A DNA stretch of 64,000 nucleotides from Pseudomonas sp. 10-1B (GTDB lineage: Bacteria > Pseudomonadota > Gammaproteobacteria > Pseudomonadales > Pseudomonadaceae). The position numbers and the translations under genes were made by a program. The stretch lies in assembly GCF_000935045.1 (NCBI RefSeq), contig NZ_JYKS01000001.1, positions 310,001 through 374,000 on the forward strand. Direction: 5' to 3'. Positions 36,249 through 45,497 of this stretch are shown in pieces; position 1 is the stretch's first letter, and each line of letters begins with the position of its first letter. A model generated the notes under the pieces. That model worked only from the letters and a program-made list of their open reading frames with translations. It searched no databases and was not told the DNA's origin.

Positions 36249-38801
36249 ATGGCCGCTACCCGCCAAGATACCCTTCCGGTAATCCGCAATCTCGCCGATT
36301 TCGACGCGCGCTCGGGCAATGGCCTGGAGCGATTGGTGTTCAACCACCGCCTGCCGTTCCTGCTGTGCATGCTGCTGGCGACCCTGGTGCTGGGCTACAT
36401 GGCCCTGACCCGCCTGGAACTACGCCCCAGCTTCGACAAGATGCTGCCGCAGAGCCACCCCTACATCCAGAACTACCTGGACAACCGCCCCTCGTTGCGC
36501 GGGCTGGGCAACGCGGTGCGCGTGGTGGTGGAGAATACCCAGGGCGACATCTTCGACCCGGGCTACCTGCAGACCCTGCGCCACATCAACGACGAACTGT
36601 TCCTCAGCCAGGGCGTGGACCGGGCCTGGATGAAGTCGCTGTGGAGCCCGGCGGTGCGCTGGACCGAAGTCACCGAGGAGGGCTTCCAGGGCGGGCCGGT
36701 GATGCCCGACGGCTATCAGGGCGCGGCGGGTGACATCGAGCAGCTACGGCAGAACATCGAGCGCGCCAACATCGTCGGCAGCTTGGTGGCGCGCGACTTC
36801 AAGTCGAGCATGCTGGTGGTGCCGCTGCTCGACCAGGATTCCGCTACCGGCAAAGGCCTTGACTACCACGCCTTCTCGCAAAAACTCGAGCAGCTGCGCA
36901 GCCAGTACCAGGCCAGCGGCCAGTACCGCATCCATGTGATCGGCTTCGCCAAGCTGATGGGCGACCTGATCGACGGGCTGATCCAGGTGATGGCGTTCTT
37001 CGCCCTGGCGGTGCTGACCAGCCTGGTGATCATCTACTGCTATACCCGCTGCGTGCGCAGCACCTTGCTGGTGGTGCTGTGTTCGTTGACCGCGGTGGTG
37101 TGGCAGTTGGGCATCGTCGCCTGGCTGGGCTACGCCATCGACCCGTATTCGATCCTGGTGCCGTTCCTGATCTTCGCCATCGGCGTATCTCATGCGGCGC
37201 AGAAGATGAACGGCATACTCCAGGACATCGGCCGTGGTACCCACCGCCTGGTGGCCGCGCGCTATACCTTCCGCCGCTTGTTCGTGGCCGGGGTGACCGC
37301 GTTGCTGGCCGATGCGGTGGGCTTTGCCGTGCTGATGCTGATCGACATCCCGGTGATCCAGGACCTGGCCATCACCGCCAGCATTGGTGTCGCGGTGCTG
37401 ATCTTCACCTCGCTGCTGCTGATGCCGGTGGCGCTGTCGTATGTCGGTGTGGGCCGCAAGGCCGCCGAGCGGGCCCTGGCTATCGATGCGCGCTGGGCCC
37501 ATCGCCGGCAAGCCAGCTCCCACAGGTACTGCACAGGGCTTGAGATCAATGCGGTCGAGGTGGGAGCTGGCTTGCCGGCGATGGGGCGCGCAGCGGCCCC
37601 AATCAATCCATGGGGTTTGCTCGACCACTTCACCGAACGCAAATGGGCCAGTGCCGCGCTGCTGGTAGCCCTGGCCCTGGCCGCCCTCGGCATCTGGGGC
37701 AGCCTGCAGCTGAAAATCGGCGACCTCGACAGCGGCGCGCCCGAACTGCGCGCGGATTCGCGCTACAACCTCGACAACACCTACATCACCCAGCACTACG
37801 CGCTGTCCAGCGACACCTTCGCGGTCATGGTCAAGACCGCCCCCGAAGGCTGCCTGCAATACCAGACGTTGATCCTCGCCGACCGCCTGGCCTGGGAGCT
37901 GCAGCAATTGCCGGGTGTGCAGACCACCGTGTCGCTGGCTAACGCGGTGCGCCAGATCACCGCCGGCACCTACGAAGGTAACCCGCGCCTGAACACCCTG
38001 CAGCGCAACCAGGATGTACTCAACTACGCTGCCCAGCAGGCCTCGGTCAACGCACCGGAGCTGTTCAACAACGACTGTTCGCTGATGCCGGTCATCGCCT
38101 ACCTGAAGGACCACCGCGCCGACACCCTGGTGCAGGTGGCTGCCGCGGCCGAGCGTTTCGCCCAGGCCAACAGCAACGCTGATCACCAGTTCCTGCTGGC
38201 CGCGGGTAGCGCCGGCATCGAGGCCGCCACCAATGTCGTGGTCCGCGAGGCCAACCACCGCATGCTGTTGCTGGTGTACCTGGCGGTCACGCTGTTCTGC
38301 CTGTTCACCTTCCGCAGTTGGCGCGCCACGCTGGTGGCGATTCTGCCGCTGATGCTCACCTCGGTGCTGTGCGAGGCGCTGATGGTGGCCATGGGCATTG
38401 GCGTCAAGGTTGCCACCTTGCCGGTGATCGCCCTGGGCGTGGGCATTGGCGTGGACTACGCGCTGTACCTGCTCAGCGTGCAGCTGCACTACCAGCGCGC
38501 CGGGTTGAGCCTGGCCCAGGCCTATCAGAAAGCCGTGGCCTTCACCGGCCGGGTAGTGGGCCTGGTCGGCATTACCCTGGCGGCCGGCGTGGTCGGCTGG
38601 GCCTGGTCGCCGATCAAGTTCCAGGCCGACATGGGCCTGCTGCTCACCTTCATGTTCCTGTGGAACATGCTCGGCGCGCTGGTGCTGATCCCTGCGTTGT
38701 CGCATTTCCTCCTGCGTGGCCAGGCCGCCCCGGCGCCCGCCGAAGCCCAGGCCACGCCGCTTCCGCAAACCCAAGCAAGCGAGTGCTCGCCTCATGTCTG
38801 A
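36249..38801 (+). CDS. MMPL/RND-family transporter with an in-frame REP insertion
   Basis: 850-residue inner-membrane transporter in two RND halves. Each has one leading helix, a periplasmic loop and a cluster of five helices. Half 1 contains VLIFTSLLLMPVALSY, and half 2 contains GVGIGVDYALYLLSVQL. Between them, residues about 417-453 (37496-37604) are a translated REP pair: HRRQASSHRYCTGLEINAVE, then VGAGLPAMGRAAAP. The frame is kept, so about 36 residues are added in the cytoplasmic linker. The gene overlaps the next by 8 bp. It probably moves the hydrophobic substrate in concert with the DUF1302/DUF1329 proteins. Confidence 0.88.
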   Translation: MAATRQDTLPVIRNLADFDARSGNGLERLVFNHRLPFLLCMLLATLVLGYMALTRLELRPSFDKMLPQSHPYIQNYLDNRPSLRGLGNAVRVVVENTQGDIFDPGYLQTLRHINDELFLSQGVDRAWMKSLWSPAVRWTEVTEEGFQGGPVMPDGYQGAAGDIEQLRQNIERANIVGSLVARDFKSSMLVVPLLDQDSATGKGLDYHAFSQKLEQLRSQYQASGQYRIHVIGFAKLMGDLIDGLIQVMAFFALAVLTSLVIIYCYTRCVRSTLLVVLCSLTAVVWQLGIVAWLGYAIDPYSILVPFLIFAIGVSHAAQKMNGILQDIGRGTHRLVAARYTFRRLFVAGVTALLADAVGFAVLMLIDIPVIQDLAITASIGVAVLIFTSLLLMPVALSYVGVGRKAAERALAIDARWAHRRQASSHRYCTGLEINAVEVGAGLPAMGRAAAPINPWGLLDHFTERKWASAALLVALALAALGIWGSLQLKIGDLDSGAPELRADSRYNLDNTYITQHYALSSDTFAVMVKTAPEGCLQYQTLILADRLAWELQQLPGVQTTVSLANAVRQITAGTYEGNPRLNTLQRNQDVLNYAAQQASVNAPELFNNDCSLMPVIAYLKDHRADTLVQVAAAAERFAQANSNADHQFLLAAGSAGIEAATNVVVREANHRMLLLVYLAVTLFCLFTFRSWRATLVAILPLMLTSVLCEALMVAMGIGVKVATLPVIALGVGIGVDYALYLLSVQLHYQRAGLSLAQAYQKAVAFTGRVVGLVGITLAAGVVGWAWSPIKFQADMGLLLTFMFLWNMLGALVLIPALSHFLLRGQAAPAPAEAQATPLPQTQASECSPHV
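37496..37604. repeat. REP pair inside a coding sequence
   Basis: The pair GCCGGCAAGCCAGCTCCCAC / GTGGGAGCTGGCTTGCCGGC with the conserved spacer (GTACTGCACAGGGCTTGAGA) and the accessory hairpin GGGGCGCGCAGCGGCCCC, entirely within the MMPL gene. All other REP loci seen here lie between genes or at a gene's very end. Confidence 0.92.
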
Positions 38802-40572
38802 TTACCTTCCGCCACTGCGCGACATGGATTTTCTGTTCAACGAAGTGTTCGACATCCCAGCCTGGTGGGCGCAAACGCCCGCACTGGCCGAGCAGGTCGA
38901 TGGCGATACCGCCCGGGCCGTGCTCGAACAGGCCGGCCGGTTGATTGCCGAGGTGGTTGCGCCGCTCAACCGCAGTGGCGACGAACAGGGTTGCCGCTGG
39001 GAGGCCGGCCAGGTGCGTACCCCCGATGGCTTCGCCGATGCCTACCGGGCCTTCGCCGCCGACGGCTGGGTGGGCGTGGCCGGTGCCCCGGAATACGGCG
39101 GCATGGGCATGCCGAAAGTGATCGGCGCCCAGGTCGAAGAAATGCTCAATGCCGCCAACCTGTCGTTCGGCCTGTACCCGATGCTCACCGCCGGGGCCTG
39201 CCTGTCGCTGCTCAACCATGCCAGCGCATCTCTGAAGGCCCTGTACCTGCCGCCCATGTACCAGGGGCGCTGGAGCGGCTCGATGTGCCTGACCGAGCCG
39301 CATGCCGGCACCGACCTGGGCCTGATCCGCACCCGCGCCGAACCGGCCGCCGACGGCCGCTACCGCATCAGCGGCACCAAGATATTCATCACCGGTGGCG
39401 AGCACGACCTCACCGAGAACATCATCCACCTGGTGCTGGCCCGGCTGCCGGACGCGCCCGCCGGGGCCAAGGGCATCTCGCTGTTCCTGGTGCCCAAGGT
39501 GCTGGTCGACGACGACGGTGCGCTGGGCGAGGCGAATGCACTGGGTTGCGGCTCGATCGAACACAAGATGGGCATCAAGGCTTCGGCCACCTGCGTGATG
39601 AACTTCGACGGTGCCATCGGTTACCTGGTCGGCGAGCCGCACAAGGGCCTCAACGCGATGTTCACCATGATGAACTACGAACGCCTGGGCGTAGGTATCC
39701 AGGGCCTGGCCCTGGGCGAGCGCTCTTACCAGGGCGCTATCGCCTATGCTCGTGATCGCCTGCAAGGTCGCGCGCCGACGGGGGCCGAGGAGCCGGCGCA
39801 AAGCGCCGACCCGATCATTGTCCACCCCGACGTGCGGCGCATGCTGCTGACCATGAAAGCTCTGAACGAAGGCGGGCGGGCATTTTCCACCTATGTGGCG
39901 TTGCAACTGGACCTGGCCAAGTACAGCGAGGAGCCGGCAGCACGCGCCCAGGCCGAGGCCAAGGTGGCGTTGCTCACGCCGGTGGCCAAGGCGTTCCTCA
40001 CCGACATGGGGCTGGAGACCACCGTGCACGGCCAGCAGGTGCTCGGCGGCCATGGCTACATCCGCGAATGGGGCCAGGAACAGTTGATTCGCGACTGCCG
40101 CATTACCCAGATCTACGAAGGTACCAACGGCATCCAGGCCCTGGACCTGGTGGGGCGCAAGCTGCTTGGCGACGCCGGGAAGACCTATCGCAGCCTGTCT
40201 GACGAACTTGTCGCATTTGCCCAGGCGTTGCCAACGGCATGCGCAGAGTTCAGTACGCCACTGCTGGACGCGGTGCGCAACCTCGACGAACTGACGGCCT
40301 GGTTGCTCGACCGCGCGCAAGGCAACCCGCGCGAGCTTGGCGCGGCGGCCGTGGAGTACCTGCAGGTGTTCGGCTACACGTTCTACGCCTACCTGTGGGC
40401 GCGCATGGCGCAAGCTTGCCTGGGCAACCCGGCCCCGCAGCCGTTCCATGCCAGCAAGCTCGGTACCGCACGCTTCTACTTCGCCCGCCTGTTGCCGCGC
40501 ATCCATTCGCTGAGTGCCAGCGTCAAGGCGGGTAGCCATAGCCTGTACCTGCTCGAGGCCGAACAACTGTGA
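38794..40572 (+). CDS. Acyl-CoA dehydrogenase, extended C-terminal type
   Basis: 592 residues from the ATG at 38794. FAD-dependent alpha,beta-dehydrogenation of an acyl-CoA. The N-terminal helical domain, the middle beta domain (MCLTEPHAGTDLGLIRT; KIFITGGEHD) and C-terminal helical domain are all present. The catalytic base glutamate sits in IYEGTNGIQALD (about Glu442). It has the extra C-terminal region of the FadE5/DmdC-like group. The start overlaps the MMPL stop by 8 bp, and the end overlaps the synthetase by 4 bp. Confidence 0.92.
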   Translation: MSDYLPPLRDMDFLFNEVFDIPAWWAQTPALAEQVDGDTARAVLEQAGRLIAEVVAPLNRSGDEQGCRWEAGQVRTPDGFADAYRAFAADGWVGVAGAPEYGGMGMPKVIGAQVEEMLNAANLSFGLYPMLTAGACLSLLNHASASLKALYLPPMYQGRWSGSMCLTEPHAGTDLGLIRTRAEPAADGRYRISGTKIFITGGEHDLTENIIHLVLARLPDAPAGAKGISLFLVPKVLVDDDGALGEANALGCGSIEHKMGIKASATCVMNFDGAIGYLVGEPHKGLNAMFTMMNYERLGVGIQGLALGERSYQGAIAYARDRLQGRAPTGAEEPAQSADPIIVHPDVRRMLLTMKALNEGGRAFSTYVALQLDLAKYSEEPAARAQAEAKVALLTPVAKAFLTDMGLETTVHGQQVLGGHGYIREWGQEQLIRDCRITQIYEGTNGIQALDLVGRKLLGDAGKTYRSLSDELVAFAQALPTACAEFSTPLLDAVRNLDELTAWLLDRAQGNPRELGAAAVEYLQVFGYTFYAYLWARMAQACLGNPAPQPFHASKLGTARFYFARLLPRIHSLSASVKAGSHSLYLLEAEQL

Positions 40573-42224
40573 ATAACGCCACGATGAGCGCAACCCGCCG
40601 CCTGCCACCGACCGAGCAGGCCTATGCCTACCCGCTGCTGATCAAGCGCCTGCTGCTGTCGGGTGTGCGCTACCAGCCCAACCAGGAAATCGTCTACGCC
40701 GACAAGCTGCGCTACACCTACACCACGTTGCTTGAGCGCATCCGGCGGCTGGCCAATGTGCTGAGCAACGCTGGGGTAAAACCTGGCGACACTGTGGCCT
40801 TGCTCGACTGGGACAGCCACCGTTCGCTGGAGTGCTTCTTCGCCGTGCCGATGCTCGGTGCGGTGCTGCACACGGTCAACGTACGCCTTGCTGCCGAGCA
40901 GGTGCGCTATACCATGAACCATGCCGAGGACCGGCTGGTGCTGGTGCACGACGATTTTCTGCCGCTGATGGGCCAGCTGCATGCTGAGCTGCCCACGGTG
41001 GAGGGTTTCATCCGCCTCAGCGATGGCGCCGCCGCGGCTGTCGATGTGCCGCTGCTGGGCGAGTACGAAGCATTGCTGGCGGCTGCCGACCGGCACTTCG
41101 ACTTCGCCGATTTCGACGAGCACTCGCTGGCCACGCTGTTCTACACCACCGGCACGACCGGCAACCCCAAGGGCGTGTATTTCAGCCACCGCCAACTGGT
41201 GCTGCATACCCTGGTGGAGCAAGGCACCCTGGCCGCTTGCGGTGAGCAGCCGCTGTTGCGTACCGGGGACGTGTACATGCCCATCACGCCGATGTTCCAC
41301 GTGCATGCCTGGGGCGTGCCCTATGTGGCCACGGCCCTGGGCATCAAGCAGGTCTACCCCGGGCGCTACGAACCCAACCGCCTGGTGCGCCTGTACCGCG
41401 ACGAGGGCGTGACCTTTTCCCATTGCGTGCCCACGGTGCTGCAGATGATGCTCGACAGCAAGGAAGGGCAACACACCGACCTCAGCGGCTGGAAAATGCT
41501 GCTGGGTGGCAGCGCCTTGACCCTGGGCCTGGCACAGCGTGCCAGTGAGCGTGGCATCAGCGTGCATTGCGGCTACGGTATGTCGGAGAGCTGCCCGCTG
41601 CTTAGCATCACCTGCCTCAGCGCCGAGTTGCTGGCATTGCCCATGGCGCAACAACTGCCACTGCGCATCGATGCTGGTGTGCCGATTGCGTTGGTGGACC
41701 TGCGCATCGTCGACGCTGAAGGCAGGGAGGTGCTACACGATGGCGAAAGCCTGGGCGAAATCGTGGTGCGTGCGCCTTGGCTGACCCAAGGCTATTTGCA
41801 TGAACCGGAGCAGGGCGCCGCATTGTGGCAGGGTGGCTGGATGCACACTGGCGACCTGGCCTGTATCGACCCGACAGGTGTAGTGCGCATTCGTGATCGG
41901 ATCAAGGATGTGATCAAGACCGGCGGCGAGTGGGTCAGCTCGGTGGAGCTGGAAAACCTGATCAGCCAGCATCCGTCTGTCGCCTCGGTGGCAGTTATTG
42001 GTATTCCAGACCCACAGTGGGGGGAACAACCCTTGGCGCTGGTAGTCTGTTGTGATGGCGCGCGGCTCGACCAGGCGGCATTGGCCAGGCACCTGCAGCC
42101 GTTTGTCGACAGTGGGCACCTGAACAAATGGGCAATACCGCGGCAGTTGCGTTGCGTGGACGAGATCCCCAGGACCAGTGTCGGCAAGATCGACAAGAAG
42201 CGGATTCGCCAGGCACAGCGTTAA
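40569..42224 (+). CDS. Acyl-CoA synthetase (fatty-acid--CoA ligase family)
   Basis: 551-residue adenylate-forming enzyme that activates a carboxylic acid as AMP-ester and then CoA thioester. The P-loop YTTGTTGNPKGV is at about 191-202. Other motifs are GYGMSESCPLL, the adenylate motif GWMHTGDLA and the hinge RIRDRIKDVIKTGGEW. The catalytic lysine is in SVGKIDKK near the C-terminus. The start is a GTG overlapping the dehydrogenase stop (GTGA); an ATG five codons on is possible. It closes the second operon: activation (this gene) and first beta-oxidation step (previous gene). Confidence 0.92.
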   Translation: MNNATMSATRRLPPTEQAYAYPLLIKRLLLSGVRYQPNQEIVYADKLRYTYTTLLERIRRLANVLSNAGVKPGDTVALLDWDSHRSLECFFAVPMLGAVLHTVNVRLAAEQVRYTMNHAEDRLVLVHDDFLPLMGQLHAELPTVEGFIRLSDGAAAAVDVPLLGEYEALLAAADRHFDFADFDEHSLATLFYTTGTTGNPKGVYFSHRQLVLHTLVEQGTLAACGEQPLLRTGDVYMPITPMFHVHAWGVPYVATALGIKQVYPGRYEPNRLVRLYRDEGVTFSHCVPTVLQMMLDSKEGQHTDLSGWKMLLGGSALTLGLAQRASERGISVHCGYGMSESCPLLSITCLSAELLALPMAQQLPLRIDAGVPIALVDLRIVDAEGREVLHDGESLGEIVVRAPWLTQGYLHEPEQGAALWQGGWMHTGDLACIDPTGVVRIRDRIKDVIKTGGEWVSSVELENLISQHPSVASVAVIGIPDPQWGEQPLALVVCCDGARLDQAALARHLQPFVDSGHLNKWAIPRQLRCVDEIPRTSVGKIDKKRIRQAQR

Positions 42225-42235
42225 GCGTTGGCAGG

Positions 42236-42346
42236 TCCGGCCCTATCGCCGGCAAGCCAGTTCCCACCCCTACCGCATAGGCCTCAAGCCCTGTGCAGTA
42301 CCTGTGGGAGCTGGCTTGCCAGCGATGGGCTGCGTAGCAACCCCCA
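42236..42346. repeat. REP pair, opposite orientation spacer
   Basis: GCCGGCAAGCCAGTTCCCAC and inverted GTGGGAGCTGGCTTGCCAGC, with the shared spacer in reverse (GCATAGGCCTCAAGCCCTGT). It follows the acyl-CoA synthetase. Confidence 0.87.
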
Positions 42347-42435
42347 ATACCCGCCAAACAAGGGACTGGCGATCGACTGATGTTCAGATGAGTAAAGTTA
42401 GGTAAAAGCGGCCACGGCATATACAGGGATCAGTA

Positions 42436-43272
42436 TTGTGGTTTGTACTGACCAGTTCAAAGATGCCATTGATGAACACACTACCGTCGCAGCCCTGCGC
42501 TGAACGCGGGGCGTTCTCCAGTTTCGAGGCGTGTCGCAATACCCAGCAGGGCCCCGTGGTGATTCTTGCCTCGGGCGCCTCCGCCAAGCATTTCCCATTG
42601 GGCGAGTTCGCGCACTTGCCCATCATCGCCATGAACGGTTCGGTTGCCATGACCGCCGAGCACGGCATCAAGCCTTTCTTCTACGTGTGCACCGACAAGA
42701 GCTTCTGCCAGCAGCAGCCGGCATTGTTCGCCACCGCCCTGCGTGACAGCCAGCGCCTGGCGCTGTGGCCAGAGCAGTTTGCGGGTGCCGATATACCGGC
42801 CGGCACCGAGCGTTATGCCCTGCACAAGGCTGACGCGCCGGGCCTGCTGGACGGTTTGCGCGGCCACGGTGACAGCTGCGTGTGCAACCGCTCGCTGTGG
42901 AGCAAGCGGGCCCGTTCGATCGCCTTCAGCAAAGACCTGGCGCACGGCTTCTTCGATGCTCGGACGGTGGCGTACGTCGCCCTGCAGCTAGCGTATCACC
43001 TGGGTTTTGCAGAGGTGTTGCTGGTAGGGGTAGACCTGGACCAGACCGTAGGGCGCTTCTATGAGGGCGACCAGGGCCAGTATTCGCCGTGCGGGCTCGA
43101 CCAGCACTGGCACAGCCGCATCTTGCCGTCACTGACGCTGATGGCCCGGGAAGTGGTCAACGAGCATTTCCATGTCTACAACCTGTCGACCACCTCGCGC
43201 ATTCCCGCCGAGCTGATTCCCAGGGTCAATCTTGACCAAGCGCGGCGGATCGCCGGCTGCGCGATTGCTTGA
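42436..43272 (+). CDS. Putative LPS-core/DUF115-like glycosyltransferase
   Basis: 278 residues if the TTG at 42436 (AGGGA 6 nt upstream) is used; in-frame ATGs at 42463 and 42472 are alternatives. The sequence contains a nucleotide-binding start (PVVILASGASAKHFPL), then LPIIAMNGSVAMTAEHGIKP and YVCTDKSF, then a second half with VAYVALQLAYHLGFAEVLLV and VDLDQT. This pattern is that of WaaZ/MptE (DUF115)-like proteins. No membrane segment. I am moderately sure of the fold and less sure of an LPS role. Confidence 0.6.
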   Translation: MWFVLTSSKMPLMNTLPSQPCAERGAFSSFEACRNTQQGPVVILASGASAKHFPLGEFAHLPIIAMNGSVAMTAEHGIKPFFYVCTDKSFCQQQPALFATALRDSQRLALWPEQFAGADIPAGTERYALHKADAPGLLDGLRGHGDSCVCNRSLWSKRARSIAFSKDLAHGFFDARTVAYVALQLAYHLGFAEVLLVGVDLDQTVGRFYEGDQGQYSPCGLDQHWHSRILPSLTLMAREVVNEHFHVYNLSTTSRIPAELIPRVNLDQARRIAGCAIA

Positions 43273-43344
43273 GCAAGAAAGCGGGTGCGTGCAGGGCTGG
43301 GGATGCGTACAGTACGTTGATCTCAGCCTAGCAGGAGCCCGTTC

Positions 43345-43845
43345 ATGTCCAGCGCATTCACCTTCATGCAATCGCCCGTCGGCACCTTGACCCTGGTAGC
43401 CCGTGGCGAGCGGCTGGCCGCGGTGTTGTGGGAAGAAGAACGGGAAAACCGCGTGCGCCTCGGTGCCCTGCACCGTGACGACCAGTGCCCAATCCTGCTG
43501 GAGGCAGCCCGCCAGCTCGGTGAGTACTTCAGCGGCAAACGCCAGCGCTTCGAACTGGCGCTGGATTTTGCCGGCACTGAGTTCCAGCGCCAGGTGTGGG
43601 CTGCATTGCTGGCGATACCCTTCGGTGAAACCCGCAGTTATGGCGATATCGCCCGGCAGATCGGCAACCCCAGCGCAGTGCGTGCGGTAGGTGCCGCCAA
43701 TGGCCGCAATCCGATCTCGATCATCGCCCCGTGCCATCGGGTAATCGGCGCTTCGGGCAGCCTGACCGGTTTTGCCGGTGGCCTGGCGGCCAAGCAGTAC
43801 CTGTTGGCGCTGGAGGGCCGGCAAAGCCTGGCACTGGACCTGTAG
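43345..43845 (+). CDS. ogt: O6-methylguanine-DNA methyltransferase
   Basis: Suicide DNA-repair enzyme that transfers the methyl group from O6-methylguanine to its own cysteine. The 166 residues are typical. The acceptor cysteine is in IIAPCHRVIG (Cys130). The DNA-binding helix region contains IPFGETRSYGDIARQIGNPS and the arginine finger in AVRAVGAANG. It has its own start with AGGAG upstream. Confidence 0.95.
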   Translation: MSSAFTFMQSPVGTLTLVARGERLAAVLWEEERENRVRLGALHRDDQCPILLEAARQLGEYFSGKRQRFELALDFAGTEFQRQVWAALLAIPFGETRSYGDIARQIGNPSAVRAVGAANGRNPISIIAPCHRVIGASGSLTGFAGGLAAKQYLLALEGRQSLALDL

Positions 43846-43848
43846 GCG

Positions 43849-44091
43849 TCAGCTGAACCAGCTGGCGACCAGGCAGGCCAGCACTGCCAGCACCGAACCG
43901 AGCGCCAGGGTGTAGTACCGATGGGCCCGCCGCGCATGGGCCTTTACCGCGCGCAGGTATTCACCGGGTGTCGGTGCATCGGGCCGCTGGCGCAAGCCCT
44001 CGGCCACATCGGCCAGTTGCCCCCGGATGATCAAGCCGATCAGGTAGTAGGTGCAGGCATAACTCAGCAACACCAGAAACACATAAATCAT
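43849..44091 (-). CDS. Small membrane protein (two helices)
   Basis: 80 residues with an N-terminal span (IYVFLVLLSYACTYYLIGLI), a charged middle (EGLRQRPDAPTPGEYLRAVK) and a C-terminal span (YYTLALGSVLAVLACLVASW). Its start overlaps the stop of the upstream nitrilase-family gene by 4 bp, so it is translated with it. Function unknown. Confidence 0.7.
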   Translation of the reverse strand: MIYVFLVLLSYACTYYLIGLIIRGQLADVAEGLRQRPDAPTPGEYLRAVKAHARRAHRYYTLALGSVLAVLACLVASWFS

Positions 44092-44831
44092 GTGGGGCGC
44101 GGTTCCAGGGGCAGGGCCATGGCGCTGGCGTTGGCGGTGTCCAGCACGATCAGCCCTTCGCTGTGGTCGTCCAGGCTGGCCAGCAAGCGCCCCTGGCTGT
44201 CCCAGGCCGCCGAGCCGCCGGCACCGATGAAGGTGTCGGCCGGCCCCACGCAGTTGGCCAGCAACACCGGCATGCCGAGCTCGCGTGCCACCTCGGGATA
44301 GTGCGTGTAACCCTCGCGGATGCCTTTGGCGGTTTTCGCCACGCTGACCAGGTAAAGATCGGCGCCGAGCTCCCGCGCCGCTGCCGCATGTGCCATGAAC
44401 ATCGATTCGTAGCAGATGGCTGGCGCCACCCGATGCTCGCCCAGTTGTAGCAGCAACGCTTGAACGCCAGGGCTGAAGTAGGGCAGTTCGTCATCATGCA
44501 GGCGCCGCTTGGCATACGCCTGACGCGGCGCCTCGGGGCTCAGGATCGGCATGCCGATGCGAATGCCATCGGGTGATGGCAGTGGCAGGCCCACGGCCAC
44601 GGTGATGCCAAGGCGGTCACAGGCTGCCTGCAGTGGGTCCAGCCGCGCAGAGGTGACCGGCAGGGCGGCCTGGCGCGCCAGGGCAGGGTGATAGCCGGTC
44701 AGCGACAGTTCGGGAAATACCACCAGTTCGGCGCCAAGAGCCGCAGCCTGCTCGATGCAGGCCAGGTGGCGTTCGAGATTGGCTGGCAAATCGCCCTTGA
44801 GCGAGGCCAGTTGCACGGCGCACAGTTTCAT
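44088..44831 (-). CDS. Carbon-nitrogen hydrolase (nitrilase superfamily)
   Basis: 247 residues from the ATG at 44831 (MKLCAVQLASLKGDL); the frame is open 13 codons further. The Glu-Lys-Cys triad is visible: Glu41 in VFPELSLTGYHP, Lys108 in AYAKRRLHDDELPYF and Cys140 in PAICYESMF. It hydrolyses a non-peptide amide; the branch (omega-amidase, N-carbamoyl or general amidase) cannot be told. Downstream partner is the small membrane protein. Confidence 0.88.
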   Translation of the reverse strand: MKLCAVQLASLKGDLPANLERHLACIEQAAALGAELVVFPELSLTGYHPALARQAALPVTSARLDPLQAACDRLGITVAVGLPLPSPDGIRIGMPILSPEAPRQAYAKRRLHDDELPYFSPGVQALLLQLGEHRVAPAICYESMFMAHAAAARELGADLYLVSVAKTAKGIREGYTHYPEVARELGMPVLLANCVGPADTFIGAGGSAAWDSQGRLLASLDDHSEGLIVLDTANASAMALPLEPRPT

Positions 44832-44906
44832 GAAGAGTCCTTCCGTGGTACAGGTCGAAGGGCCGAGCATACTACCGGCAGCAACGCCTGTACCAGTGAA
44901 GGGTTT

Positions 44907-45422
44907 TCAGGAGGCCGGGTGCTCGGCGAAGCGTTGGCGGAACCAGTCGTCGAGCATGGCCTTTTCGGCATACAGGCGGTCGCTGCTGCTGGCGACCCGG
45001 CCCGGGCGGCTGAGGTACATTTTGTCGCTGACCCGTTCCTGGGCCTGTTGGTCGGGTTTGCCCGGCTGGCTGAGGGTGTAGCTGAGGTCGATGGTCGGCC
45101 AGGTGATCTCACGCATGAAGCGTACATCGTAGGCCTGGCCGTGCCAGGGCTCGAAGCGCCCGGCCAGGTCGATGTCGCGGATGTCGATGACCAGTTGCTG
45201 GCCCGGTTGCAGGTAGCGCTGGCCGAGCTTCTGCAGGTATTGGGTAAAGGTTTTCATCACATAGGCGTCGGCGCCACGTTCGTAACCGTGGCTGTCGAGG
45301 CTGGCATCGCGGAATTTTTCCGGGTGGTCGAAACGCACCTCGACCTGCGCGGCCGGGGCACCTTGTGCCATGCTGTCCAGTGACAGCGCCATGAGCACGG
45401 CACACACGAGGGTGGTACGCAT
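44907..45422 (-). CDS. DUF3016 periplasmic protein
   Basis: 171 residues with a signal peptide (LVCAVLMALSLDSMAQG). The mature protein contains VEVRFDHPEKFRDA and HGQAYDVRFMREITWPTIDL, as in the DUF3016 family. A GGAGG ribosome site is 7 nt before the ATG. Single gene, function unknown. Confidence 0.8.
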   Translation of the reverse strand: MRTTLVCAVLMALSLDSMAQGAPAAQVEVRFDHPEKFRDASLDSHGYERGADAYVMKTFTQYLQKLGQRYLQPGQQLVIDIRDIDLAGRFEPWHGQAYDVRFMREITWPTIDLSYTLSQPGKPDQQAQERVSDKMYLSRPGRVASSSDRLYAEKAMLDDWFRQRFAEHPAS

Positions 45423-45497
45423 GATGCACCTCCGGGGCGGATTGCATGAGCCTTCATTTTACCCCTGGCACGGCGCTACCAGCAGAGGAAGATTGTA

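Noticed and set aside
36744..38795. A 683-codon minus-strand frame opposite the MMPL gene
   Set aside because: Composition (Gln, His, Gly-rich) is typical of antisense translation, and the plus strand has clear transmembrane and RND features.
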